From Amorphophallus konjac (Eukaryota; Streptophyta; Magnoliopsida; Alismatales; Araceae): a DNA stretch of 64,000 nt. A program made the translations under genes and the position numbers. Within the stretch, counting starts at the first letter, position 1; each line of letters opens with the position of its first letter. Positions 20,965 through 30,763 of this stretch are shown piece by piece. The stretch covers positions 126,208,886-126,272,885 of the forward strand of contig CM040126.1 in NCBI GenBank assembly GCA_022559845.1, in the 5' to 3' direction. Under the pieces are notes generated by a model, which saw nothing but the letters and a program-made list of their open reading frames with translations, was not told where the DNA came from and searched no databases.

Positions 20965-22163
20965 TTTTTTTTTTTAACAAAAACTGGCCAAGCTGGAGCA
21001 AGGACTGAGTGCACCCTTCCTTAGAGAGGAAGAATGTTCTCACTCCCCTAGGCTTCTCCAGGGCCCTAATTTTATTTATTCAAACTGAAAGAGATACAGA
21101 GTCCGAGAGGGCAATCCCCTGGGTTACATCAGGCCATTTATCAAGGGCCCTGAAGAAGGCACATCAAGGATTCTAATGAAAAAAATACCAATTGAAATTA
21201 ATATCGGAAGGCAGGCAGGCAGGCCTGCCTTGTCTACCCTGAGGGCGCCCCTGGCCAATCTTGGAAGATCCTCTTCCCGGGTGAAGAATGAGTTAGCAGA
21301 GGCTTCACATGCAAAGGAGGCTAAGGAGTCAGCCATTTGGTTGCCTTCCCTGTAGGTATGTTGAACACTGCATCCACATTCCTGTAGTAGCATTAAAGTT
21401 TTGCTCCACCAAGGGGTGATCATCCAGCTGGGGATCACTTTCTTCCTAATTGCTTCCACAAGAACAAAACAATCTCAAAATATTGCTTCCAGCTTTATGC
21501 CACTCTGTTTAGCAATAGCTAAGCCATCTTGTAGAGCCCTCAACTCTGCAACCAAGCTAGACCCCTTGCCATAAGAGAATGCGAAAGCCACCAGCATCTT
21601 CCTTGCAGGATCTCTTATGCAGCCTCCGCCCCCACTTCTACCGGGGTTTCCTTTTGATGCCCCATCAACATGTAGGGTATAACCCTGCTCTGCAAATTTA
21701 CAAAGAACTACAGTGGGTAGTTTGATAACAACCCGAGGGAATAATTCAAATGAAGCTAGGCAGCTGAACTGGCCAGGAGATAGGGGCCTATAAAAATACA
21801 ATTTGCCTAGAGTCACAGAGATTGAAAATATTATTTTCTTTTTTATTGCTGCTGGGGTTATTGTAACACCATCAAATCTTGCTGCACATTTGGATTTCCA
21901 AATTTCCCATATCATCAATATGATAGCAGATAGCCCAATAAAGCTAAAAGCAGATTGTGAGTTGGTGGTAGAGATAATATTCCATAGACGGCCAGTAATT
22001 TGATTATTCAGGTAAACTCTGTTGCTTATCAAAGGAGATACCCACCTCCACATCTCAGAAGCCAGCTCACTAGATATAAAAAGGTGGTTCAAATCTTCTT
22101 GTCAGGGGAAAGAGCAGCAATTACATCTGGAGGCCATTTTAATCCCACAATCACTCACTCTAA
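20965..22163 (-). mobile_element. LINE-2: 5'-truncated L1-like insertion
   Basis: Bounded by a 14-bp target duplication TTTATGAATAAATC (20951-20964 and 22164-22177), with a poly-T run at 20965-20975 that is the 3' poly-A on the minus strand. Only the last 1.2 kb of the LINE is present. The reading is the same family as LINE-1 at 47.6-49.2 kb: both align from the (A/S)DCGIxM..CN.C zinc-ribbon end through RNase H. It sits inside LTR D, so it inserted later. Confidence 0.92.
21124..22145 (-). pseudogene. LINE-2 ORF2 C-terminus: zf-RVT end and RNase H
   Basis: C-terminal part of a LINE ORF2. It begins in the zinc-binding region after the RT (SDCGIKMASRCNCC, then EDLNHLF after a TGA), and continues to an RNase H with VDGASKGNPG (catalytic Asp), VAELRALQDG (Glu), a DCFVLVEAI stretch (Asp) and MADSLASFA (final Asp). 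An in-frame TGA at 21475-21477 lies just before the third acidic residue. Both stops could come from CGA. The RT and endonuclease parts were lost by 5' truncation, so the copy is dead. Confidence 0.9.
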
Positions 22164-22597
22164 TTTATGAATAAATCAATATGCGATGAGTAAGTGAAAA
22201 ATAGTAAGAGGAGAACAGAAAATGAAAATGACCATGATCACCACCAAAGTGCCGAACGTGATGAACATGTCGTGCTTTGGAAAGGAAGGGGAGACACTCG
22301 CCGAGCTACAGCATTGGGAAGATGAGCGGTTGATGAAGAACCGCCTATAAGACGCACGGTCTTACGATAGATCGCCTAAGGGTGCTGCAGAAGATGCGGG
22401 AGGAAGCGCTCCTGGCTGTTGAACGGCTCTATAACGACCGCCGGACTAAGAAGAACGGCCGAAGATGCACCGCACGTCTCCTTACACGGACAGAAGGGAA
22501 CCGCTCGAGACCACCGGGCCAGAAGTCGCAAAGGGGTCCAACCTCCACCCTCTCCGGCCGGCCAAGGGGATGGGCCTCATGCTGATGAAGTGCTAAC

Positions 22598-22705
22598 CTG
22601 CAAAACAACGTAAAGAAACAAAGCAACAACCTAGATTAGAACTGAATGGTGTAGTAAATGTCAAGATAGTAATAGATGAACATAAATTAGTGGAAAGGGG
22701 GATAC
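22598..22705 (-). other. Candidate leader intron of Tat-like element
   Basis: Minus-strand donor CCCAG|GTATCC after a C-rich tract and acceptor TTTCTTTACGTTGTTTTGCAG. It is 108 bp long and matches the 105-bp candidate at 2371-2475 in position and layout. Confidence 0.45.
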
Positions 22706-22980
22706 CTGGGGGGTTTCAAACCCCTAGGGTGTCAAAAATGTGGGTGAATGTGTGCATGATGATGAAGGTGAAGAAGAGCGTAGGGAGAAAGCAATGCATG
22801 CAATGAACAGTGACGAAATCTATAAAACACAAAGGACTCAAAACATCGACTACTCCCTGAACCGGAGGCTTGTATGGACGTAGAAAGCCTCCCTCCTTGG
22901 TGCTAGGTCACTTAAGAATGCGGCAGGGCTTCGCCGTCGACTAAAAAATCTCCCCCTTTTCAAACCCGGCTCTTAGGGTC

Positions 22981-22990
22981 TATTTATAGA
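22981..22990 (-). promoter_or_regulatory. Putative LTR TATA box (minus strand)
   Basis: The minus strand reads TCTATAAATAGACC, in the same form as the boxes near 550 and 32140. Confidence 0.5.
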
Positions 22991-23857
22991 GCACCTAGAA
23001 AGCCTAGCTCGAAATTAGGGTTTAGAGTCATTTTTAGGTCGAGATTATCAAACGAAAATCGTAGATAAATGAATCATCTTTTATCTAGTCAAAAGGGCAG
23101 CTAGAATGGTTGATTATCCGCGGAGAAATTGTCGAAAGAAGTTGGGGATAAAACCACGGATAAAAGGATTACAATCTGTTAAAATTCAACAGTCGACGGG
23201 ATGCACGGTCTTACGATAGACCGCTCAGCTTGATCGGCGGTTACATCCAAGCCGTCCAACCCCGTCGGTGGAAATTCAAAATAATCAGAAAATAATCCCA
23301 ATTATCCATCGAACTGACCGAAACGCCCACCATTGGACTCTCACAAATGAACGGCTCTATTTAGACCGTTCAAATATAGAGCGGCCAAGGACAAACCATT
23401 TTAGCCTTGTCAGTGATAATTCAATTAATTGGATAATTATCTAAGAAAACTTTGAAGCGCAGGACTCTGAGAGAGGAGCAGTCACCCTTAGTCTGTCCAT
23501 CAAGTTGAGCGCCTAGGAGAGAGCCGCACAAAATGTTATCGGTGAAAATTCAAAAAATCATCAGAAATCAACCATAAATGTATGAACGGTCTATATCTAA
23601 CCGCCCCAGTGCTGAACGGCTTAGGGTGAACCGTACATGCTCCTGGACACTTGATTTTCATAAACATGTTCAATTAACCAAAAACCAAGGCCCATTAAGC
23701 CCTGAATTGATACGGACTCAACTAAGGAGGGAGGTTACACATAAAACTGGCCCATGATTTACCAGAAAACGTCCAGCGAGTGAGGGACAACTCGAGGCAT
23801 CAACAGATGGGAGTAAGAAGAATGACTCAACTTATCGGCATAAAATGGGTGTCAATA

Positions 23858-24830
23858 GATGCCCCTCCTTAACGTCCTCTTTGCAGGGGAGCGAGCGGAG
23901 GTGAAGCGAAAGTGACATGGCACATGGAGATGAAGCGGAAATGCAGCTGAGTGGACCGGAAAAGCGGGCATTAAGTTAAAACGACACCTATTTCTACCAA
24001 TAAGCGACAAGAATCTTCGGGCAAACTCTGAACCAAACGCGAGGAATGATTAAACCAAAAGCGACACCAGTCTGGAGGAACTAAACTAGATGAAATAAAT
24101 CAACAAGACCGACCTCATGGGGACACAATCCCGCGGTCCAATAGGGGGTCATAAAAGCAGGCATCAAAAGTAAAGGAAATAGGCTAAAGCTCCAGACGGG
24201 GACCTTTCAATCAATCAATCCAATCGAATCGACCAAAGAGAACCTTCCAACTCAGAGTGGAATTTGCTCCTCTTATTCAAACAGTGAACGTACAGCTAGC
24301 CAATACTGACGGGACATTCTTCAGGCAGACCATGGGTCATGAAAGCTCAAAAGATGCGTATGATGCATGCTAGGCTAAAATAAAAGAAATCGTTAAAATA
24401 AATGCAAAGAAAATTAAAATATAAAACACTCGAGAATAAAATTGCTAAGCTCGGAACATCAGAGTCAAGATACCATCCGCAACCACAGCGTGTAGGATAG
24501 AACCATCCTCCCCTTGACATCCCAACCTAACAGCCTATCCGAAGATTAAATACGTGAACCTAGATCATCATCATTTTTGTTGAAGGGGAACATCATATCT
24601 TGGAACACGTAGATAACCAACTGGTTCTCGAGATAATATATAATAGTACCATATAATAATGCAATAAAGGTGACAGGGATAAAAGGCCATACCTGTCTTA
24701 CCTGTACAGGCGAAACGGAAAATGAAAGTTTGGTTGCTGCACATAAGATTGTTAACAATATTTGCAGTAATATCATAATTCATCAATTTGAACATTTAAG
24801 TGTAGGGATAGGGGGCAAAACAACTTCAAA
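23858..24830. other. Polypurine tract and non-coding 3' region of a Tat-like element
   Basis: 23858-23870 is the minus-strand polypurine tract AAGGAGGGGCATC. The rest has only short ORFs and no domain I recognise. It lies between the 3' LTR and the antisense mobile-domain pseudogene. Confidence 0.45.
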
Positions 24831-24832
24831 CA

Positions 24833-24985
24833 TGCACGGTTAAGATCCAACCGCCCAAATAAGAACGGTTATGATAAAACCGCATATATCATAGAATTTG
24901 AACTGACTTAAGCATCATACCGTTGAAGATAAACGGTCAAAGATCAACCGCGCAAACAAAGGACGGTCTATCGCTAGACCGTACA
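24833..24985. repeat. CGGY..RCCG array upstream of mobile-domain pseudogene 1
   Basis: Four units in about 150 bp: CGGTTAAGATCCAACCG near 24837, CGGTTATGATAAAACCG near 24867, CGGTCAAAGATCAACCG near 24934 and CGGTCTATCGCTAGACCG near 24963. They end about 155 bp before the start codon at 25142. Confidence 0.75.
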
Positions 24986-25141
24986 TCCTCTGCAACCTCG
25001 AAAAGCCAAAACCCTTCGTCTCCCTCCACCGTAACCGATGGTGGGAGGGAGAACAAAGGGCAACCAAGCCCATTCCCACCCCCTCGCTCTCAACTCTCAA
25101 TCTCTCAAACCCCCTCACTCCCTATCGTGCCCATTGCCACC

Positions 25142-28100
25142 ATGACGAGGACAAAGCACCAAGCTTCCTGGCCATCGCCCATCGGCGAAGGCTCGCCGCC
25201 GTTGCCGCCGCCGTCAACCGCCACCGCAGCTACGAGCGCCAGAGGACTACCGTCAGCGGGGGAAAATGTACCTCCACCTCCGCCCACCGTTGGAGAAGGG
25301 CTGGAGGTGATCGTGGCCGAGGACCAAGCCGCCGGCGAGGCTCCGCCGTCGGAGAAGCCGGTCAAGAAACTGAAGGACCCCGAGGTAGGCCCCCCGCCCT
25401 TTTATCTTCATTTTTTTTAATTTCTCTTGATGCATGTTAGTTTTAGGCTCTTTTAGGGGGTTTTAGAGGGATTTAGAGGCTTAGGGGCCAGTTTGGGGGG
25501 GCATGGCGGCCTCCCTGCCGGCGGGGGAACCCCACCGTCGTCGGGGAAGACGACGGTAGAACGGTTGAACAGAAACCACATAAACCAAAACACGCGGCCC
25601 ACATAGGACCGCTCAACAACCATACGGCTTGGAATAAGCCGTTCAACTTCACTCAACAATAGAACCGAACAAAATAGGGATGGTGAGGGGATCACCGTAC
25701 AAAAAATAGACGGGCCATATCGGTCTGTTCAACACCCAACCAACGCAGAACAATGCGATTCCCATAGGACGGTCCAGCATTCACACGGCCTAGGAGTGGA
25801 CATCCTACACTAAGAAGCCTGAGGGACGAACGGCTCATGATAACCCGTCCAAGGGACGAGCGGCCTATTGTGAACCGCTCTTCTGACAAAGATTCAAAGC
25901 TTGATGATTTTATTTAGAAATGGAACAAAATGCTTAAACTAATTACTAAAATGCATCTAAAATGAATGAATGAATGTAGGGAAAGCGCAGGACCCGCACC
26001 TCGTGGCTGCAAGTCTGCGCGGTGTACTTAGCACTGCCGGACTTTCAGAGGGAGCGGTTGGCTGTCATGGGGTTCGCCCCATTCCTAAGCGTTGAGGTGT
26101 GTCGGTTCGACGCAGCTCTGCTCTACGCCCTGCACAACCGTTGGGACCCAGTGAGTCAGATGTTCCTTTTCCCGTGGGGGCATATGGTCCCCACGCTGGA
26201 GGACATGGCCAGGCTCACTGGCCTTCGAGTGCACGGGTCACCGGTCAGTGGGACTACTTTTCCTGACTACCCGGGGATGGCTCGGGAGTTGCTGGGCCTC
26301 GAGCTACGGTGCCCCGAGAGGCAGTCGACCCTTCTTCCTCGGGCTGGTCTCCAGGACAGCCTGGGTTTACGACGAGCGGGAGTTGCAGTCAGCGAGCAGC
26401 CGGAGGAGCACTTACAGTGGTTGATCGAGCTGGCACGGCCGCGGGTAGCTGCTGGACCGGGAGCAGAGGCGGACAGAGTGTTGAGGTGGTTCCTGATGCT
26501 GATGTTCGGGCGACTCCTCTTCTCCACGAGGGCGGACGTGATGAGCTACCGGTTCCTTCCTTTCCTCGAGGAGCTGAGCCACGTAGGCGACTATGCGTGG
26601 GGAGCTGCAGTTCTCGCCTTTCTCTTCGACACACTAAGTTCGACGGCCCGTCGGACGATGCTCGGGGGCTTCTCCTCCTCACTCCAAGTACGACTCTTAG
26701 CCTAGACCCAATTATGCAACTCTACATGCTTCCTAAATGCTGACACAATGCTGTGATGCAGGTGTGGGCCTACGTGTACCTATGTGGGCAGGGCAGAGGC
26801 GAGGAGACCCGTCCTGGGCTCCTGCCGATTGCACGGAGGTGGACAACACCTTGGGAGATGACAGCCCTGAGATGACAGGTCCAGGAGCTGCAAGACGACC
26901 TGGACGCTCTACCGTACGCCTCGGTATACTCCTAAACTCAGACTCTCTAATTAAATGCAATTCTTATATGATGATGAAGATGCTGATGCAACTTTCTATT
27001 TCTTGCAGGTACGGTGGACACCTTACGCGGAGGAGGGCCAAGCGGACCAGCCTTGGGTGGTGGGCGCCCTCGCCTTCGTCGGACGAGACGTGTGGCTTCA
27101 CTGCATGAATGTCGTGGAGCCACTACACTACAGGTTGGTGATGAGGACCATCGGGGTCCATTAGCCAGCGGTGGAGTTCCCAGCGCCTGAGAAGGTGGGG
27201 GAGCGAGTGACGAGGACGACGTGGGGCCTAGCGGTAGCATTTGATTGGTCGACGAGGAACGCTGCGCAGGTGGCCGACTGGATAGCTCTGGGGCGAGTGG
27301 TGGCCGCCCGAGCGGAGAGCGACTCGGCGTACTACACTGCATACGCCAGACACTACCGGGACCAGGTGTTCCGGGGTGCCCACCGACTGGTATGACTTCT
27401 AAACTCAAACTCTGTCTATTATGCTTATTATATGATGCATTAACACTTGGACTTATAAATGCTGATTGATCCAGCGGGACGACTAGCGGAGCTACATGGG
27501 CTTCTACACTCCACCATCAGGGAGCAAGATGAGGCCCGATAGGCCCTGGCCTTACTGGTGAGTTTTCTAAAAAACCTAGACTCTTTAAATTATGTAAATG
27601 CTTATGATTATGATTATGCATGTGACTGACCTGGAGTTTTGGATGCAGCGCGCCGAGGGTACCCAACGACAGGGGGCTGACGCTCCTTCTTCTTCCTCTA
27701 CCCAGACTCTTGCAGATCGAGCTGAGCGGGAGGCCGACTTTACCAGGATGGTGGCGCGGGCCAAGGCGGCCGAGGTGGCACTCACTGAGAGGGTATGCAA
27801 ATCACTACACTTTCCCTTTGTTATTTATGCTTATGATATGTATGAAAATGCAATTGACTGACAATGATATGTGCATGCAGACGTCCGAGCTGACCCGTCT
27901 TAGGACCGAGCTTGAGCAGAGCTGGGCAGCGGCTTAGGAGGAGGTGGCCCGTGTACGGGAGGAGGCAGCACAGAGCCGACCGGCAGACGCGCTAGAGACG
28001 GTGCTCCTGCGAGCGGAGCTAGAGCGACTCCGAGCCAGCGCTGCCGAGGTGGAGCGCTATAGGACCGAGGCGTCTGAGCTACGTGGAGAGCTGCGAGCCT

Positions 28101-28321
28101 ACAAGGAGATGAGCCGGCGATCGCGCAATGGGACTCCGAGCGTCAGCCACGGTACTCATGGCTCTGTGAGGAGTTAATTCACGGGTTCCTCTGGTCACCG
28201 GAGGAACGAGGAGGACGAGCAGCGCCGGCGACGTCAGCGTGATGACGTGACTTCAGCGATGCCTCCACCAAAGAGGCATGAGGGCGGTGGAGACAGTGAT
28301 GGGGGCCAGGGAGAGGGATAG
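25142..28321 (+). pseudogene. Plant mobile domain (MAIN-like) gene, 7 exons, 5 stops
   Basis: Inferred exons: 25142-25384, 25980-26687, 26762-26923, 27009-27389, about 27475-27557, 27649-27792 and 27881-28321, all with GT-AG borders. Exon 2 carries the plant mobile domain (MVPTLEDMARLTGLRVHGSP), continued in exon 3 (VWAYVYLCG..ARRWTTPWEM, DDLDALPYA) and exon 4 (RWTPYAEE). Exons 5-7 are helical, Glu/Arg-rich and end with a PPPKRH basic stretch. In-frame stops are TGA 26873, TAG 27162, TAG 27540, TAG 27935 and TAA 28175. Each could be a C-to-T change of CGA, CAG or CAA. The exon 4/5 junction is out of phase by my reading. Such domains occur in transposon-borne and host genes. The function is unknown, with nucleic-acid or chromatin roles suggested for host relatives. 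Confidence 0.8.
25555..25885. repeat. CGGY..RCCG array inside intron 1 of pseudogene 1
   Basis: Units such as GCGGCCCACATAGGACCGC near 25586, ACGGCTT-GGAAT-AAGCCGT near 25624, CGGCTCATGATAACCCG near 25830 and CGGCCTATTGTGAACCGC near 25860 fill most of the 595-bp intron. Confidence 0.7.
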
Positions 28322-28439
28322 GCTTGACTTTGTACTCGGCCCGACTTTTATACATATGATGTGATATGATAGTAATATGCGTGTTTTTGTTTGTTTTGAT
28401 TATGTGGATGCATGAATATATAAATGAATGGATGAATGT

Positions 28440-28795
28440 ATGAATGAATGGATGAATGCGACTACTGACTCGACACGAGTGTGAGTGAGAGACGATGAAT
28501 ACGGGTGAGAGGTGACATGACTATGAGTGAGACGCGACACGAGTGTGAGTGAGACAAGGGGGACGTCAAGTGAGGGAGGTGAGGGACTCCAAATGAGTGA
28601 GATGAGTGACGTCAAATGACTGAGGTGAGAGACGTCAAATGAGTGAGTTGAGTGATGCCAAATGAGTGAGATGAGTGACATCCAATGAGTGAGGTGAGAG
28701 ATGTCAAATGAGTGAGTTGAGTGACGCCAACTGAGTGAAACGAGTGCGCCAAACTGAGTGAGATGATTGCACTACCTGAGTGAGGTGAGGGACAG
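28440..28795. repeat. Minisatellite-like GAGTGAGRTGAG repeat
   Basis: Irregular tandem units of about 30 bp, AATGAGTGAGATGAGTGACGTC-like, clearest at 28570-28780. They lie between the two mobile-domain pseudogenes. Small ORFs on either strand are by-products. Confidence 0.8.
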
Positions 28796-28835
28796 CACGA
28801 CTTACCATTTGAACTGGGGCGCAAGGGGCTTCAGA

Positions 28836-29085
28836 TCCGAAGAACGGTTCTTAGTGGGCCACTCAAAGAGATACACGGTCGAAAGTAGACCGCTCCACGA
28901 GAATATGGCGGTTAATATAAAACCGTTCTGAATGACTGGATGGTTCACCATGAGCCGTGTGGATATAAGAACGGTCTTAGCAAGACCGCTTGAAATCCTG
29001 CCCTCGAGTTCCCTGAAAGATGATAAATGGTCCGTCAAGGACCGTACAAATGGATATGCGGTCTATCGTAAGACCGTCCAACTGG
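28836..29085. repeat. Seven CGGY..RCCG palindromes upstream of pseudogene 2
   Basis: Seven units of 18-22 bp starting near 28843, 28874, 28908, 28939, 28970, 29028 and 29058. The spacing is about 31-34 bp for the first five. Clean examples are CGGTCTTAGCAAGACCG and CGGTCTATCGTAAGACCG. The array ends about 140 bp before a TATA-like box and about 230 bp before the start codon at 29316. Confidence 0.85.
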
Positions 29086-29227
29086 GTACCCTGCGAACCT
29101 AAAAGGGACTCTCCTGGAGAGTCCTTAACCCGAGGGTAGAATGCTTTAAACTTTTCCAAACCTCATCCTAGCCCATCCTAGACTTATCCAACCCAATCTT
29201 AAGAATCTTAGGCTTCCTAACAAGCCC

Positions 29228-29234
29228 TATAAGT
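29228..29234 (+). promoter_or_regulatory. Putative TATA box of pseudogene 2
   Basis: TATAAGT after CAAGCCC, 88 bp before the likely start codon. Confidence 0.4.
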
Positions 29235-29315
29235 AGGAGGGGAGTCTAAATTCGTGATTTGCACATCTTCCTCCTTCTAAGTCTTAAGACCTTTGCTATT
29301 CACCACCAAATCATC

Positions 29316-30763
29316 ATGAAGAGAGCCCTAGAAGGAAGTTCCATGGAGGGAGCATCTTTTGAAGCGCCAAAGCCGGCCAGGAAGAAACGGGAAGTGCTCC
29401 AATGGCTGACTGCGATCTCGTGACATTTGAGCTCGAGTCCTTTGAGAGAGGTAAGCTAATCATGATTTCATTCCATTCAATTCTTTCCTTTACTTACATG
29501 TTTTTCTTTCCTCTCTTTTCTTCCACCTTCTTTCTTTCATCTCAGCTTCTCCCTGGCCCCAGGCGATATTCCACCTTGAAGTGGTTAGCTCCCATGGTCT
29601 GCGCCTTGCCCCTAGGAGTGACATCCATCCTGAGATCTTGGCACCTACAACCTCTCCTAGTTTTAGGTCAGAACTATCCAAAGCTTTCTCTTGATTGGCA
29701 CGGCATTTCAGCCTTAGTTGGGATATGGCATCCTCAGACTCACACATTAATCTTCCCATCATTCGAGGCCACTATCCTACTAGAGGAGGTAGAGACCTAC
29801 TTCTCTTTACCCAGGTCACAGGTGGGAGGGGAAGAGTCAGTGTGTCATACTGTTGCCCCTATAGATCTTAGGCTCATCTTGGGAGGGTTCATACCAGATA
29901 GCAGGGATGTTCACACCTTTGTAGGCCCACGCCAGATTCACCTTCTTCCTCTTAGCCAGTGGGTAGTGGAGCATTGCAAGAACATGTGTGGGTGGGATGA
30001 AGCCATAGCTAAGGCTGCGTCCATTTGCTTGTGCGGGGCCATCTTGTTCCCTTCAGTTGACCATGTGCTAGAGATGCCCCTTCTTAGTACCATTAGTGGC
30101 CTATGGTAGGGTCTTTCCATTTCCCAGGCCATCCTAGCTTACTTGTACGAGGGCCTTACTTCAACAGCCTTAGGAGGTCCTTTGTTTGGCTCTATGATCC
30201 TTCTAGAGTGTTGAATGGGTGCCAGGATGAAGTTTATCTATAGGGAGGATGTTTCTTCAGCTAGCAGGATCTTTGGGAGCCACCCTCTCTTCTTCATAGG
30301 TGGCGCATTCGGATTCTCTCCGCAGGTAGAGTGCAGGACATCTAAGATGAAGACCTGGGATGAGTGGCGACTGTACATCAACAGGCTGCCCCTGGATCGG
30401 TTCGTGATGCGCCCGGGCTTCCTCCGCGACACCACCGTCAGAGTTCCTAGGAGGCCAGGCTTAGACTTGAGGCTCGTGAGCGACACCGTACTGGCGATGT
30501 ACAGCCCGCACCGGTGCTACCTACAGGTCGGACAACCCCGGACAGTTCTACTAGCACTACCCCACCTTCCCGCGCTACAGGCGAGGAGGATTGGTACAGA
30601 GGAGGACGAGCAGGCAGTCAGGAGCGCCCTGATCATGTGGAAGGTAATCAGGGTGCTTACTCTACTAGCAGATGTTACAGAGATCCTAGCGACGCGCCAG
30701 GCCTATATTATAGAGCTGAGAGAGATACGTCCCCGCGGGGATGCCCAACGGAGGATTGAGTGA
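29316..30763 (+). pseudogene. Mobile-domain-like (DUF7745-like) two-exon pseudogene
   Basis: Exon 1 starts at ATG 29316 (MKRALEGSS, then a KPARKKR basic stretch) and ends at a GTAAGC donor near 29450. The acceptor TTTCATCTCAG is near 29546. Exon 2 is one long frame, with SALVGIWHPQTHTLIFPSF and LLEEVETYF, the 'W.P.THTF....E.T.TLEDV' region of plant mobile-domain/DUF7745 proteins, then TWDEWRLYINRL and a helical C-terminus. Stops: TGA in exon 1 (near 29421), TAG 30107-30109 and TGA 30212-30214, all explainable by C-to-T. It follows pseudogene 1 in the same direction by about 1 kb. Domain identity is from residue pattern only. Confidence 0.6.

Larger units (their letters stand above)
20353..22310 (-). 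mobile_element. LTR D, Tekay-type, minus strand, split by a LINE
   Basis: On the minus strand the LTR ends with CCGCTGCTATCGGTTCGGGGCGTGGCA at 20353, close to the LTR end of element A, and contains the AAGCG-TTCGCTC hairpin (20702-20713) followed by TTTTCAGGTAATGACC. Similarity to A fades upstream. A LINE occupies 20965-22163. A possible LTR start on the minus strand is TGTAGCTCGGCG at 22310, but no target duplication confirms it. No internal region is attached, so it is either solo or truncated. Confidence 0.55.
22310..23650. repeat. CGGY..RCCG palindromes dispersed in Tat-like LTR
   Basis: Examples: GCGGTT-GATGAAG-AACCGC near 22326, CGGTCTTACGATAGATCG near 22356, CGGTCT-TACGAT-AGACCG near 23203, CGGCTCTATTTAGACCG near 23354 and CGGCTTAGGGTGAACCG near 23620. 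Most lie upstream of the TATA box, one cluster lies downstream near 22310-22460. Confidence 0.65.
22311..23857 (-). mobile_element. Tat-like LTR, minus strand
   Basis: On the minus strand it starts at 23857 with TATTGACACCC, has a palindrome array, a TATA box near 22985, a unit similar to the triplicated sequence of the 3.1-3.6 kb LTR (22960-22845), a C-rich tract with a donor-like CCAG|GTATCC (22705), an acceptor-like TTTTGCAG (22598) and a CCTTGGCCGGCC stretch (22555). The right flank GATGCCCCTCCTT reads AAGGAGGGGCATC on the minus strand, a polypurine tract directly before the LTR start, so this is a 3' LTR and its element extends rightwards. Left boundary uncertain. Confidence 0.6.

Noticed and set aside
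20353..22318. GGAAGA at both ends of LTR D as target duplication
   Set aside because: The right-hand copy is not adjacent to a CA-ending LTR border, so the match is probably chance.
22382..22629. Overlapping 64-67-codon ORFs on both strands
   Set aside because: They lie in the Tat-like LTR leader around the candidate intron and have no homology I recognise.
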